A stretch of 64,000 nucleotides of DNA from Candidatus Manganitrophaceae bacterium (GTDB taxonomy: Bacteria > Nitrospirota > Nitrospiria > SBBL01 > Manganitrophaceae): positions 62,001-126,000 of the forward strand of contig JACQEZ010000001.1 of assembly GCA_016200325.1 (NCBI GenBank). The letters are read 5' to 3'. This document shows positions 57,454-64,000 of this stretch, one piece after another. Position numbers and translations under genes: made by a program. Within the stretch, counting starts at the first letter, position 1. The number at the start of each line of letters is the position of its first letter. Below the pieces are notes generated by a model. It had not been told where the DNA came from. It ran no database searches and saw only the letters and a list, made by a program, of their open reading frames with translations.

Positions 57454-58124
57454 GTCGGAAAGCGCTCGCCGAATTGATCGGAACGTTTGCCTTGGTCTTC
57501 GCCGGCTGCGGGAGTCTGATGGTGATTGAGCGAATGCCGGGCGCGCTTCTCCCTTCCGCGGTTCCGGTCGTCTTCGGGCTGGTCGTCGCCTGCATGATCT
57601 ACGCGGTCGGCCATATCAGCGGGGCCCATTTTAATCCGGCGGTCACCCTCGCTTTCTCGGTCGCAAGGCATTTTCCGATCGCCGAGGTGCCGGCCTACTG
57701 GTTGGCGCAGATCGTCGGAGCGGTTCTCGCCTCTTCCCTGCTGGACGCACTCCTGCCGGTTGGAGCCCTTTATGGCGCGACCGTGCCCCGGCTCGGGACG
57801 CTTCCGTCATTGGGGATGGAGTGGGTCCTCTCTTTTTTTCTGATGTTCGTCATCATCGCGGTGGCGACCGATTCTCGATCGGAGGGAACGATGGCGGGTG
57901 TTGCGATCGGAGGCATCGTCACAGTGTGCGCCTATGTGGGCGGGCCGCTGACCGGCGCCTCGATGAATCCCGCCCGGTCGCTGGCTCCCGCTCTATTCGA
58001 GCATCGATTGGACGTGCTCTGGATTTATATCGTCGGGCCGGCGGTTGGAACCACCGCCGCAGCACTGACCTATGAGTGGGTGCGCTGCTATCCCGAATCT
58101 AAAAATGCGAAGGGGTGTTGCTGA
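57444..58124 (+). CDS. Aquaporin-family channel (AqpS/AqpZ-like) in arsenic operon
   Basis: The protein has 226 residues and six membrane helices with two NPA boxes ([13 protein letters not shown] and [15 protein letters not shown]). The N-terminus [16 protein letters not shown] and the selectivity segment fit the AqpZ/AqpS clade. In Sinorhizobium AqpS in an ars operon lets As(III) leave the cell. A TTG start at 57444 overlaps arsI by ten bases, so it is translationally coupled. The C-terminus ends in CC (AKGCC). Confidence 0.88.
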   Translation: MQLGRKALAELIGTFALVFAGCGSLMVIERMPGALLPSAVPVVFGLVVACMIYAVGHISGAHFNPAVTLAFSVARHFPIAEVPAYWLAQIVGAVLASSLLDALLPVGALYGATVPRLGTLPSLGMEWVLSFFLMFVIIAVATDSRSEGTMAGVAIGGIVTVCAYVGGPLTGASMNPARSLAPALFEHRLDVLWIYIVGPAVGTTAAALTYEWVRCYPESKNAKGCC

Positions 58125-58125
58125 G

Positions 58126-58548
58126 ATGAAGATCCTCTTTCTCTGCGTCGGTAACTCGGCGCGGAGTCAGATGGCGGAAGGGCTCGCGAAAGAAATCTTT
58201 AGAGTGCGGGCCGAGATTCGGAGCGCCGGCTCGCAGCCGGGTGAAAAGGTTCAACCCGATGCGATCGAGGTCATGAAGGAGGTTGGGATCGACCTTTCTG
58301 CGCATCGTCCGAAGTCAATCGATGCGCTTCCGCCGGCCTTCCTCGCTGCGCTTGATTATGTCATCACCCTCTGTGCCGAAGAGATCTGTCCGGTCGTTCC
58401 GTCTCAGAAGGCCCAACGGCTTCATTGGCCGATTCCGGACCCGGTTTCCATCGGAGAGACGGAAGAAGCAGCACGACAGGCCTTTCGGACGGCCCGCGAC
58501 CGGATTAAGGAGCGGTTGATGGCCTTTGCAAAAAACGCCGATGGGTGA
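58126..58548 (+). CDS. arsC: Thioredoxin-type arsenate reductase
   Basis: This 140-residue arsenate reductase has the low-molecular-weight phosphatase fold. The P-loop is C7-VGNSA-R13 ([13 protein letters not shown]), a downstream cysteine pair C83/C88 (LCAEEICPV) stands in the redox helix, and D105 lies in PIPDPV. It reduces As(V) to As(III) using thioredoxin. It begins one base after the aquaporin stop. No arsB/acr3 pump is seen, so As(III) would leave by the channel. Confidence 0.92.
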   Translation: MKILFLCVGNSARSQMAEGLAKEIFRVRAEIRSAGSQPGEKVQPDAIEVMKEVGIDLSAHRPKSIDALPPAFLAALDYVITLCAEEICPVVPSQKAQRLHWPIPDPVSIGETEEAARQAFRTARDRIKERLMAFAKNADG

Positions 58549-58551
58549 CTG

Positions 58552-59112
58552 CTATTTTTTCAGCTTCTCCAGATACTGTTTGCGGACCTTCGCCACCTTC
58601 GGCTCGATCACCACCCGGCAGTAGGGCTGGTCGGCGTTGTTCTTGTAATACTCTTGGTGATACTCTTCCGCAGGGTAGAGTTTCTCAAGCGGCGTCACCT
58701 CGGTGACGATCGGCGCGCTCCAAATCCCCTTCGCGGTGAGTTCTTTGATCACCTGCTCGGCCGTCGCTTTTTGCTCGGGGGTCTCATAAAAAACGGCGGA
58801 GCGGTACTGCGTCCCCTCATCGGCCCCCTGGCGGTTTAACGTCGTCGGGTCGTGGATCGTAAAGTAGATCTCGAGGAGCTCACGGAAAGAGATCGTCTTC
58901 GGATCGAACGTCACCTGAACCACCTCGGCATGTCCCGTCGTGCCGCTGCAGACCTGGCGATAGGTCGGGTGGTCGATCGCTCCGCCGGTGTAACCCGACA
59001 CCACTTTTTCGACCCCCTTCAAATCGGCAAAAACCGCTTCAAGACACCAGAAGCAGCCGCCGCCGAGGGTGGCGTTTTCTCTTCCGGGTGTATCGCCCTG
59101 ATTCGTAGCCAT
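58552..59112 (-). CDS. msrA: Peptide methionine-S-sulfoxide reductase MsrA
   Basis: The protein has 186 residues with the catalytic GGGCFWCLEAVF motif (C20 attacks the sulfoxide), YTGGAIDHPTYRQVCSGTTGHAEVVQVTFDP and YHQEYYKNNADQPYC. It repairs methionine-S-sulfoxide. The cysteines near the C-terminus (QPYC) could be the recycling cysteine. It has an AAAGGA ribosome site and its stop is separated by three bases from that of arsC on the other strand. Confidence 0.95.
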   Translation of the reverse strand: MATNQGDTPGRENATLGGGCFWCLEAVFADLKGVEKVVSGYTGGAIDHPTYRQVCSGTTGHAEVVQVTFDPKTISFRELLEIYFTIHDPTTLNRQGADEGTQYRSAVFYETPEQKATAEQVIKELTAKGIWSAPIVTEVTPLEKLYPAEEYHQEYYKNNADQPYCRVVIEPKVAKVRKQYLEKLKK

Positions 59113-59209
59113 CGCGCATTCCTTTCATTTAAGCGTGGTCTCTCCCTTATCTTGCCAGAGGGAGAGCGCCTTTTCCAGGGGGTGGCAGAAAAGGGACGGC
59201 CGCGTCGCT

Positions 59210-59938
59210 TTAGGATCCCTCCAGCCGTCCGAGGAGCGCGACCTCCAAAAGATAGATCCGATCATTGGAGCCCCAGGTGGACAAGAGGCGGAGCTTGAGG
59301 TACTTCGCTTTCACCTCCGGAAAGTGAAATTCTTGGTAAGGATGCTCGAAGAGCTTGAGGTTCTGCGTCTGAAATTTTCCGATCGATTTAAATGTGCCGG
59401 TGGGGGAGTCGTTTCCGCTCAGCAGCTCGAACTCCTTTACATTGCCGGGATCGGTCTTGCTGATGTAGATGCCGAACTGATCGAAAAGGGCTGCGTGGTT
59501 GTCCTTGAATCCATAGACCGCCTCTTCTTTGATGTTGCAGAAACAATAGCTTGTTTCGTCGCCATCGGCGGTCGCGCGCCATGACTCACCGGCCGCCGCC
59601 ACCAGCTTTCCCCCATTCTGAGGCGCCAGCAGATTCGTTTTCTCCGCGGCGGGGAGTTCTTTTTTTGATCGATTGGTTTGAGAGGAGGCGGACCCGGCGC
59701 CGGCCTGCAGATCCCCACCCTGTTTCAAGGAGGGGGCCGGAGGGTTTTCCGAGGGGGGCGCCGCCGGTTTGGCGGTTTCGAGCGCCGTCTGAGGAGTCGG
59801 TTTCTCGGTCCGCTCGAGAAAACCGGCTTGGTTCAGGGCGGCCACCAGGCCGGCCGTCGCGGTCAGGACCCCGGCGGCGGCGGTGAGAATGCCGGGGAGC
59901 GTATACCAAAATCCTTTTTCTTTTGACTCATCGGTCAT
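59210..59938 (-). CDS. Membrane-anchored protein with discoidin (F5/8 type C)-like domain
   Basis: The protein has 242 residues. A hydrophobic helix near the N-terminus (LPGILTAAAGVLTATAGLVAALNQAG) is followed by a Pro/Ala-rich linker of about 90 residues and a C-terminal jelly-roll-like domain of about 130 residues (CNIKEEAVYGFKDNHAALFDQFGIYISKTDPGNVKEFELLSG, FPEVKAKYLKLRLLSTWGSNDRIYLLEVALLG). The pattern resembles carbohydrate- or lipid-binding discoidin domains. The ATG at 59938 has only a weak ribosome site. Function unknown. Confidence 0.7.
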   Translation of the reverse strand: MTDESKEKGFWYTLPGILTAAAGVLTATAGLVAALNQAGFLERTEKPTPQTALETAKPAAPPSENPPAPSLKQGGDLQAGAGSASSQTNRSKKELPAAEKTNLLAPQNGGKLVAAAGESWRATADGDETSYCFCNIKEEAVYGFKDNHAALFDQFGIYISKTDPGNVKEFELLSGNDSPTGTFKSIGKFQTQNLKLFEHPYQEFHFPEVKAKYLKLRLLSTWGSNDRIYLLEVALLGRLEGS

Positions 59939-60277
59939 GATAAGGAGCCTCGGTCGGTCCTGGGAAAGACAAATGTTTCCCCGGTCCGGTCTTTGTATAT
60001 TCGAAATTTCAAGCAGAGTCAATCGATTTCAAAACGAACCCTCCGTTCCACCTTCCTTTATCGCCGCTCTTTTTGTCAACCCCCTTTCAGGCGAAGCAAG
60101 GGGGTCTCTTCTTCCATCTTGCGGTGATTTAGCCACTCTTTGTATAATGAGCTTAGGATCTCACAGCGTTCAAGCGGCCGCCCCTATCGATGTTCCCTGC
60201 AATCGATCGAAACGCAGCTCCTTGTCCCCTCCAACCCCGGCCTCATCGGGAAGTCATGTCACTCAGGAGAATGATTT
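59939..60277. other. Intergenic region upstream of sulfate-type transporter
   Basis: About 340 bases without a gene. It contains a promoter (60119-60148) for the transporter and, at the left, the divergent upstream region of the discoidin-like gene. I saw no attributable riboswitch in the 120-base leader. Confidence 0.5.
60119..60148 (+). promoter_or_regulatory. Sigma-70 promoter for sulfate-type ABC operon
   Basis: TTGCGG (60119-60124) and a perfect TATAAT (60143-60148) are 18 bases apart. The transcript would start near 60155 and have a leader of about 120 bases. Confidence 0.55.
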
Positions 60278-61294
60278 TTGACCCCTTCTAAAGCCATTCT
60301 GATCGGCGCGCTTGTCTTGATGGTGCTCTACACCGCGCCCGTTTTTATGTCCGAAGTGGGAGGGGGGTCTCAGACCCTCGTCCTCTATGGATTCAGCATT
60401 TTGGAAGAGGTGATGTCGTCAGGTATCCTTCCGGCTTTCCAGGCAAAGTGGAAGCAAGAGACCGGAGAGCCGATCCGCTTCTACACCTCCTTCTCAGGCT
60501 CGGGAACGGTGATGAACCAGATCCGGTTCGGCGCGCCGGCCGACGTGGCCATCTTCGCTCACACCCTGGATGCCTACCGGCTGAAAGAAGCGGGGTTGAT
60601 CCGGAGCGATTGGACCGCCGAGCCCCACCAAGGGATCGTCAATCGGACCCCGATTGTTCTGATTGTCCGGCCGGGAAATCCAAAGGGGCTGCAAAGTTTC
60701 GACGACCTCCGGCGCCCGGGGATCGGGATCGTCCACCCCGATCCGCAGACGTCGGGCGGGGCGCTCTGGGCGCTGTTGGCGGAATATGGCGCGTTTGCCC
60801 TCCCTGCGGGGGGAGACCGCACCTCGGCGCACGATGGGATGGTCGATCTCTGGAAAAATGTCATCGTCCTCGGCGCGTCGGCCCGGGCGGCCCGGACCCA
60901 ATTCGAAATGGGGTTCGGCGATGTCTTGATTACCTATGAACAAGAGGCGGTCAAAGATCTCTTGCGGGGCCGATTCAAATATGGGCTGGCGGTGCCGGAG
61001 CGGACGATCTACAGCGAGCACCCGGCGGTGGTCATCGACCGAAACGTGACCCCGGCGAAAGGGCGTCTGATTCGGGCGTTTCTCGATTTTCTCTGGACCG
61101 AGGAGGCGCAGCGGATTTTCGTGAAATACGGTTTCCGCTCGGTCACCGACGATCGGCTGAATGAGGAGAACCACTATTTTTCCAGAGTGGCGTCCCCCTT
61201 TACCGTTGCCGATCTGGGGGGATGGAATCGGGCTTATTCCGAGATTGTCGAGGGGCTTTGGCGGAAAGAGATTCTGGAGGAGGTACACCGATGA
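60278..61294 (+). CDS. Sulfate-type ABC transporter substrate-binding protein
   Basis: This 338-residue protein has an N-terminal hydrophobic segment (AILIGALVLMVLYTAPVFM) and the sulfate/thiosulfate-binding fold (TLVLYGFSILEEVM, YTSFSGSGTVMNQIRFGAPADVAIFAH, IVHPDPQTSGGALWALLAEYGA, ASARAARTQFEMGFGDVLITYEQEA). These segments are characteristic of the Sbp/CysP family. A TTG start lies eight bases after AGGAG. It is coupled (ATGA) to the permease. Related oxyanions such as molybdate cannot be excluded, but the family motifs favour sulfate or thiosulfate. Confidence 0.85.
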   Translation: MTPSKAILIGALVLMVLYTAPVFMSEVGGGSQTLVLYGFSILEEVMSSGILPAFQAKWKQETGEPIRFYTSFSGSGTVMNQIRFGAPADVAIFAHTLDAYRLKEAGLIRSDWTAEPHQGIVNRTPIVLIVRPGNPKGLQSFDDLRRPGIGIVHPDPQTSGGALWALLAEYGAFALPAGGDRTSAHDGMVDLWKNVIVLGASARAARTQFEMGFGDVLITYEQEAVKDLLRGRFKYGLAVPERTIYSEHPAVVIDRNVTPAKGRLIRAFLDFLWTEEAQRIFVKYGFRSVTDDRLNEENHYFSRVASPFTVADLGGWNRAYSEIVEGLWRKEILEEVHR

Positions 61295-62139
61295 TCGATG
61301 CCGATACCTCGCGCGGGGCTCGCGTTCGTGTCCGTTTCCCCTGGCGCGGGCTGATTATCTCGGCGCTCTTTTTCGTCTTGTTTCCGCTGTTGATCATGCC
61401 GATCGGCGCTATTTTCCTCTTCGCCACCCGCGACGGGCTCGGCCGGTTCATTCACGCCCTCTCCGGCGAGGGGGCGCAGTTCGCCCTTCGACTGAGTCTC
61501 TTCACCGCCTTGGTGACGAGTTTGGTGAACTCGGTCTTGGGGACACTGACCGCTTATATCTTTGCCAACTATCGCTTCCCGGCGAAGCGGCCGCTCGGGA
61601 TTTTAATCAATCTTCCGGTTGCGATCCCGACCGTCGTGGTCGGAACGTCGCTGCTCCTTCTCTGGGGACCGATCGGCATCGTCGGGCGCTACCTCGATCC
61701 GTTGGGCTTCCGGCCGATGTTTGCGATCGCCGGCATCTTAATGGCGCATGTCTTTGTCACCTTTCCCTACATGCTCGGGGCGGTGAAGCCGGTGTTGGAT
61801 GAGCTGGAGGTGACTTACGAAGAGGCCGCTTACACAATGGGGGCAGGCCGGTTGAAGACCTTCTGGTATGTAATCCTCCCTTCCTTAAAGGGGGCGCTTT
61901 TTACCGGCACCCTTTTGACCTTCGCCCACTCGCTGGGGGAGTTCGGGGCGACGGTGATGGTCTCCGGAAATCTGCGGCTTCGGACCCAGACGGCGCCGCT
62001 CTATATCTTTTCCCAATTCGAGGCGGGAAATATCGAAGCGGCCAACGCGGTGGCGGCGGTCCTCGCGATTTTCTCGTTCGTGATCTTTTTTATCCTCCTC
62101 CGGGTGACGGAGGTGGAGGCGTCGGAGGAGAATGGATGA
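61291..62139 (+). CDS. Sulfate-type ABC transporter permease
   Basis: The protein has 282 residues with about six helices and a permease EAA-type loop (YEEAAYTMGAGRLKTFWYVILPSLKGALFTG), as in CysT/ModB. Only one permease gene is present between the binding protein and the ATPase, whereas typical sulfate systems have CysT and CysW; a homodimer is likely. GGAGGAGG precedes the ATG at 61291, which overlaps the binding-protein stop (ATGA). Confidence 0.88.
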   Translation: MIDADTSRGARVRVRFPWRGLIISALFFVLFPLLIMPIGAIFLFATRDGLGRFIHALSGEGAQFALRLSLFTALVTSLVNSVLGTLTAYIFANYRFPAKRPLGILINLPVAIPTVVVGTSLLLLWGPIGIVGRYLDPLGFRPMFAIAGILMAHVFVTFPYMLGAVKPVLDELEVTYEEAAYTMGAGRLKTFWYVILPSLKGALFTGTLLTFAHSLGEFGATVMVSGNLRLRTQTAPLYIFSQFEAGNIEAANAVAAVLAIFSFVIFFILLRVTEVEASEENG

Positions 62140-62205
62140 AGCCTCCGGTCCGCGGCTTGAGGGTCGAACCGTTTTATCAATCGAAGGGAAGCGCGAAGGG
62201 AAGCG

Positions 62206-64000
62206 ATGTCGATCACCCTTAAAGATATCCTCAAAAAATATGGGGAGCAGACAATCGTCGAAAATGTCACGCTGGAGATCTTTCCCGGCGAGCTCTTTGT
62301 CCTGCTCGGCGCCAGCGGCAGCGGCAAGACGACGCTGCTGAGAATGATCGCAGGGCTGGTCCACCCCGATCGCGGGGAGATCTTCCTGCAGGGGACAATG
62401 GTCAATGATATGACCCCGCAGGAGCGGAACGTCGGCTTCGTCTTTCAAAATTATTCCCTCTTCCGCCACATGACGATCGCCGAGAATATCGGCTTCGGGC
62501 TTCGCTTGCGGCGGATCCCCAAGAAAAGCCGCGACGAGAAGATCCGGCACCTGCTCGATCTGATCGGGCTGCCCGGTTTCGGCGGCCGTTTCCCCTCGCA
62601 GCTCTCCGGAGGCCAGCAGCAGCGGGTGGCGGTGGCACGGGCGCTCGCCTATGAGCCCCAGGTGCTGTTGTTAGACGAGCCGTTCGGTGCGCTCGATCTG
62701 AAAACGAGGGTACAGCTTCGACAAAGCTTCAAGCAGATCCAGCGGCAGCTCGGCGTGACAACGGTGCTGGTGACGCACGATCAGACCGACGCGTTCGAGC
62801 TTGGCGATCGGATCGGGATCATGGACCGTGGAAAGCTCCTCGCCCTCGGCGCCCCGACCGAGGTCTACAAGCGTCCCAAATCGGAATATGTCGCCCAATT
62901 TCTCGGCGCCTCGAATTTTTTCACAGGTGTGATGCAGGAGCGGAATATCCAAATTGGATCGGCCTTTCTCCCCCTGCCGGAGGGGATGGCCCCTCCCGAC
63001 AAAGGGGAGCGGGTCCAGGTGTTGATCCGGCCGGAAGAGTTCGAATTGGCGACCCAGCGGGACGAGATTCGGGGCTCCTTTTTGGGAGAGGGGGAGGTCC
63101 GCGAGTGTCTCTTTGTCGGCGCCCATTATCGAATGACGGTGCACGTTCCGGGAATCGTCCGCTCCATCACCGGCGGCTTCGGCGACAACGACCCGACCTC
63201 GCTGTTTGTCCAGATGGGCCTGGGCCAGAGCCAGAGCGGCTGTCCCAACCAACCGGGGGAGAAGGTGGTCGTGGGGGTCCGCGCTTTTCACATTCTCCCT
63301 TATCAAGGGCTGCGTATTTTGGTGGCGATCGATGGGTCGGAGCATGGCGAGTATGCGCTGCACTTCGCCGTCTATTTGGCGAAGAAAACGCAAGGGGCAT
63401 TGACGATTGTCGGGGTGGCGGAGCGTTTTCTCGAGGAGACGAAGGCGCGGGAGGGGCTGACCCAGGCCAATCAGCGGGTCCAGAAGGAGCTGCAGGAGGT
63501 GACGACCGCCTACCGTCGGGGGCATCCCGCCGAGGAGATTCTCAACGAGACGGAGCAGAACCGCTACGACTTGGTTATTCTGGGAACGCGCGGCCGCCAC
63601 GCGCCAAGCCGATTTCTCGGATCGACCGCCGCGCGGGTCTCGGTCAATTCACCAACCCCGGCGCTGATCACGCCGACCCCTTTTCAGGAGATCAAAAAGA
63701 TCCTGATCTGTATCGCCGGGGAGCGGGTTCGCAAGTCGGATGTCCGGTTCATCGGGAGGATCGCTCGGAGCACCGGCGCCGCCGTTACCCTCTTTCATGT
63801 TCATTCCGACAACGAAGGGAAAGATGAGAAAGATGTGACCCGTTATCTTCAGGATGTCATGCGAATTCTGCAGAGCCTCGGCCTGCCGGTGGAGATGAAG
63901 ATGGGGGAGGGAGAAATTGTCGGCATGATTTTACATGAGGCGGTGGAGGGGAACCATGATCTGTTGATCCTCGGCACCCGCGTCGGCAACCTCCGCGAAG
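62206..64000 (+). CDS. Sulfate-type ABC ATPase fused to two universal stress protein domains (runs off window)
   Basis: The frame is open from ATG 62206 to the window end, at least 598 residues. Residues 1-350 are a CysA/ModC-like ATPase: Walker A LLGASGSGKTTLLRM, Q-loop VFQNYSLFRHM, signature QLSGGQQQRVAVARAL, Walker B VLLLDEPFGALD, H-loop VTHDQTDAFELG and a TOBE-like region. From about 369 a universal stress protein domain begins (RILVAIDGSEHGEYALHFAVYLAKK), with the ATP-binding motif ILGTRGRHAPSRFLGS, ending near 488. A second follows from about 496 (KKILICIAGE, then LLILGTRVGN). A direct link from transport ATPase to UspA sensing is unusual. A GAAGGG site precedes the ATG. Confidence 0.88.
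   Translation, partial: MSITLKDILKKYGEQTIVENVTLEIFPGELFVLLGASGSGKTTLLRMIAGLVHPDRGEIFLQGTMVNDMTPQERNVGFVFQNYSLFRHMTIAENIGFGLRLRRIPKKSRDEKIRHLLDLIGLPGFGGRFPSQLSGGQQQRVAVARALAYEPQVLLLDEPFGALDLKTRVQLRQSFKQIQRQLGVTTVLVTHDQTDAFELGDRIGIMDRGKLLALGAPTEVYKRPKSEYVAQFLGASNFFTGVMQERNIQIGSAFLPLPEGMAPPDKGERVQVLIRPEEFELATQRDEIRGSFLGEGEVRECLFVGAHYRMTVHVPGIVRSITGGFGDNDPTSLFVQMGLGQSQSGCPNQPGEKVVVGVRAFHILPYQGLRILVAIDGSEHGEYALHFAVYLAKKTQGALTIVGVAERFLEETKAREGLTQANQRVQKELQEVTTAYRRGHPAEEILNETEQNRYDLVILGTRGRHAPSRFLGSTAARVSVNSPTPALITPTPFQEIKKILICIAGERVRKSDVRFIGRIARSTGAAVTLFHVHSDNEGKDEKDVTRYLQDVMRILQSLGLPVEMKMGEGEIVGMILHEAVEGNHDLLILGTRVGNLRE

Noticed and set aside
60155-60277. Leader of the sulfate-type transporter considered as a SAM riboswitch
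   Set aside because: The conserved SAM aptamer elements were not recognisable by eye; a covariance search would settle it.

Overview
The window is a GC-rich stretch of bacterial chromosome with almost no spacing between genes and no phage, insertion-sequence or CRISPR material. The host is a diderm (Gram-negative) bacterium: there is a complete Tol-Pal cluster, several lipoproteins, a predicted outer-membrane barrel and a DegP/HtrA protease. The mix of genes (paired LuxC/LuxE homologues, many PAS/propeller signalling proteins, tRNAs that encode CCA, GldA/F/G-like transporter genes outside Bacteroidetes) would fit a Nitrospirota-like lineage, but this is an inference from gene content only; no rRNA or phylogenetic marker comparison was possible.

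Layout. 1-8.4 kb: a cut-off CPBP protease, an NYN-domain protein, an AIM24/M48-protease pair, a Kef-type antiporter, and a tightly overlapping luxE-luxC-aminotransferase operon that ends at a clear terminator. 8.5-12.7 kb: a fibronectin-III protein with a C-terminal sorting-like tail; a strong promoter and a textbook fluoride riboswitch with its own terminator in front of crcB and a DUF190 gene; then three uncharacterised exported proteins. 12.8-24.4 kb: phosphoglycerate mutase, a lipid-A-synthase-N-domain membrane protein, a mechanosensitive-channel/trehalose-phosphate-synthase fusion, a thioredoxin-fold/phosphatase-like pair, a ferritin-like protein, a CBS protein, a two-component system followed by degP, and a propeller lipoprotein. 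24.5-33.7 kb: tRNA-Val, tRNA-Asp, then tolQ-tolR-tolA-tolB-pal, a coiled-coil lipoprotein, a second pal, cpoB and mutL.

33.8-41.8 kb: a six-gene minus-strand operon for a surface or secreted glycan (glycosidase-glycosyltransferase fusion, ABC exporter, two paralogous glycosyltransferases around two paralogous hexapeptide acyltransferases). 42.3-47.9 kb: miaA, mtnP, a lipoprotein, a PfkB kinase, a TPR lipoprotein, a RodZ-like protein and tRNA-Thr. 48-56.5 kb: yfiR facing a CHASE8-PAS histidine kinase, then a GldA/GldF/GldG/DUF4340 transporter operon. 56.6-58.5 kb: a MerR-regulated arsenic operon (merR-type gene, arsI, aquaporin, arsC). 58.5-64 kb: msrA, a discoidin-like protein, and a sulfate-type ABC transporter whose ATPase is fused to two universal-stress-protein domains and runs off the window.

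The most unusual items are three architectures: MscS-GT20, GH-GT2 and CysA-UspA-UspA. After these come the reductase/aminotransferase operon, the MerR-type control of arsenic genes, the YfiR/CHASE8-kinase pair, and a 100-bp block of nested perfect inverted repeats downstream of degP.
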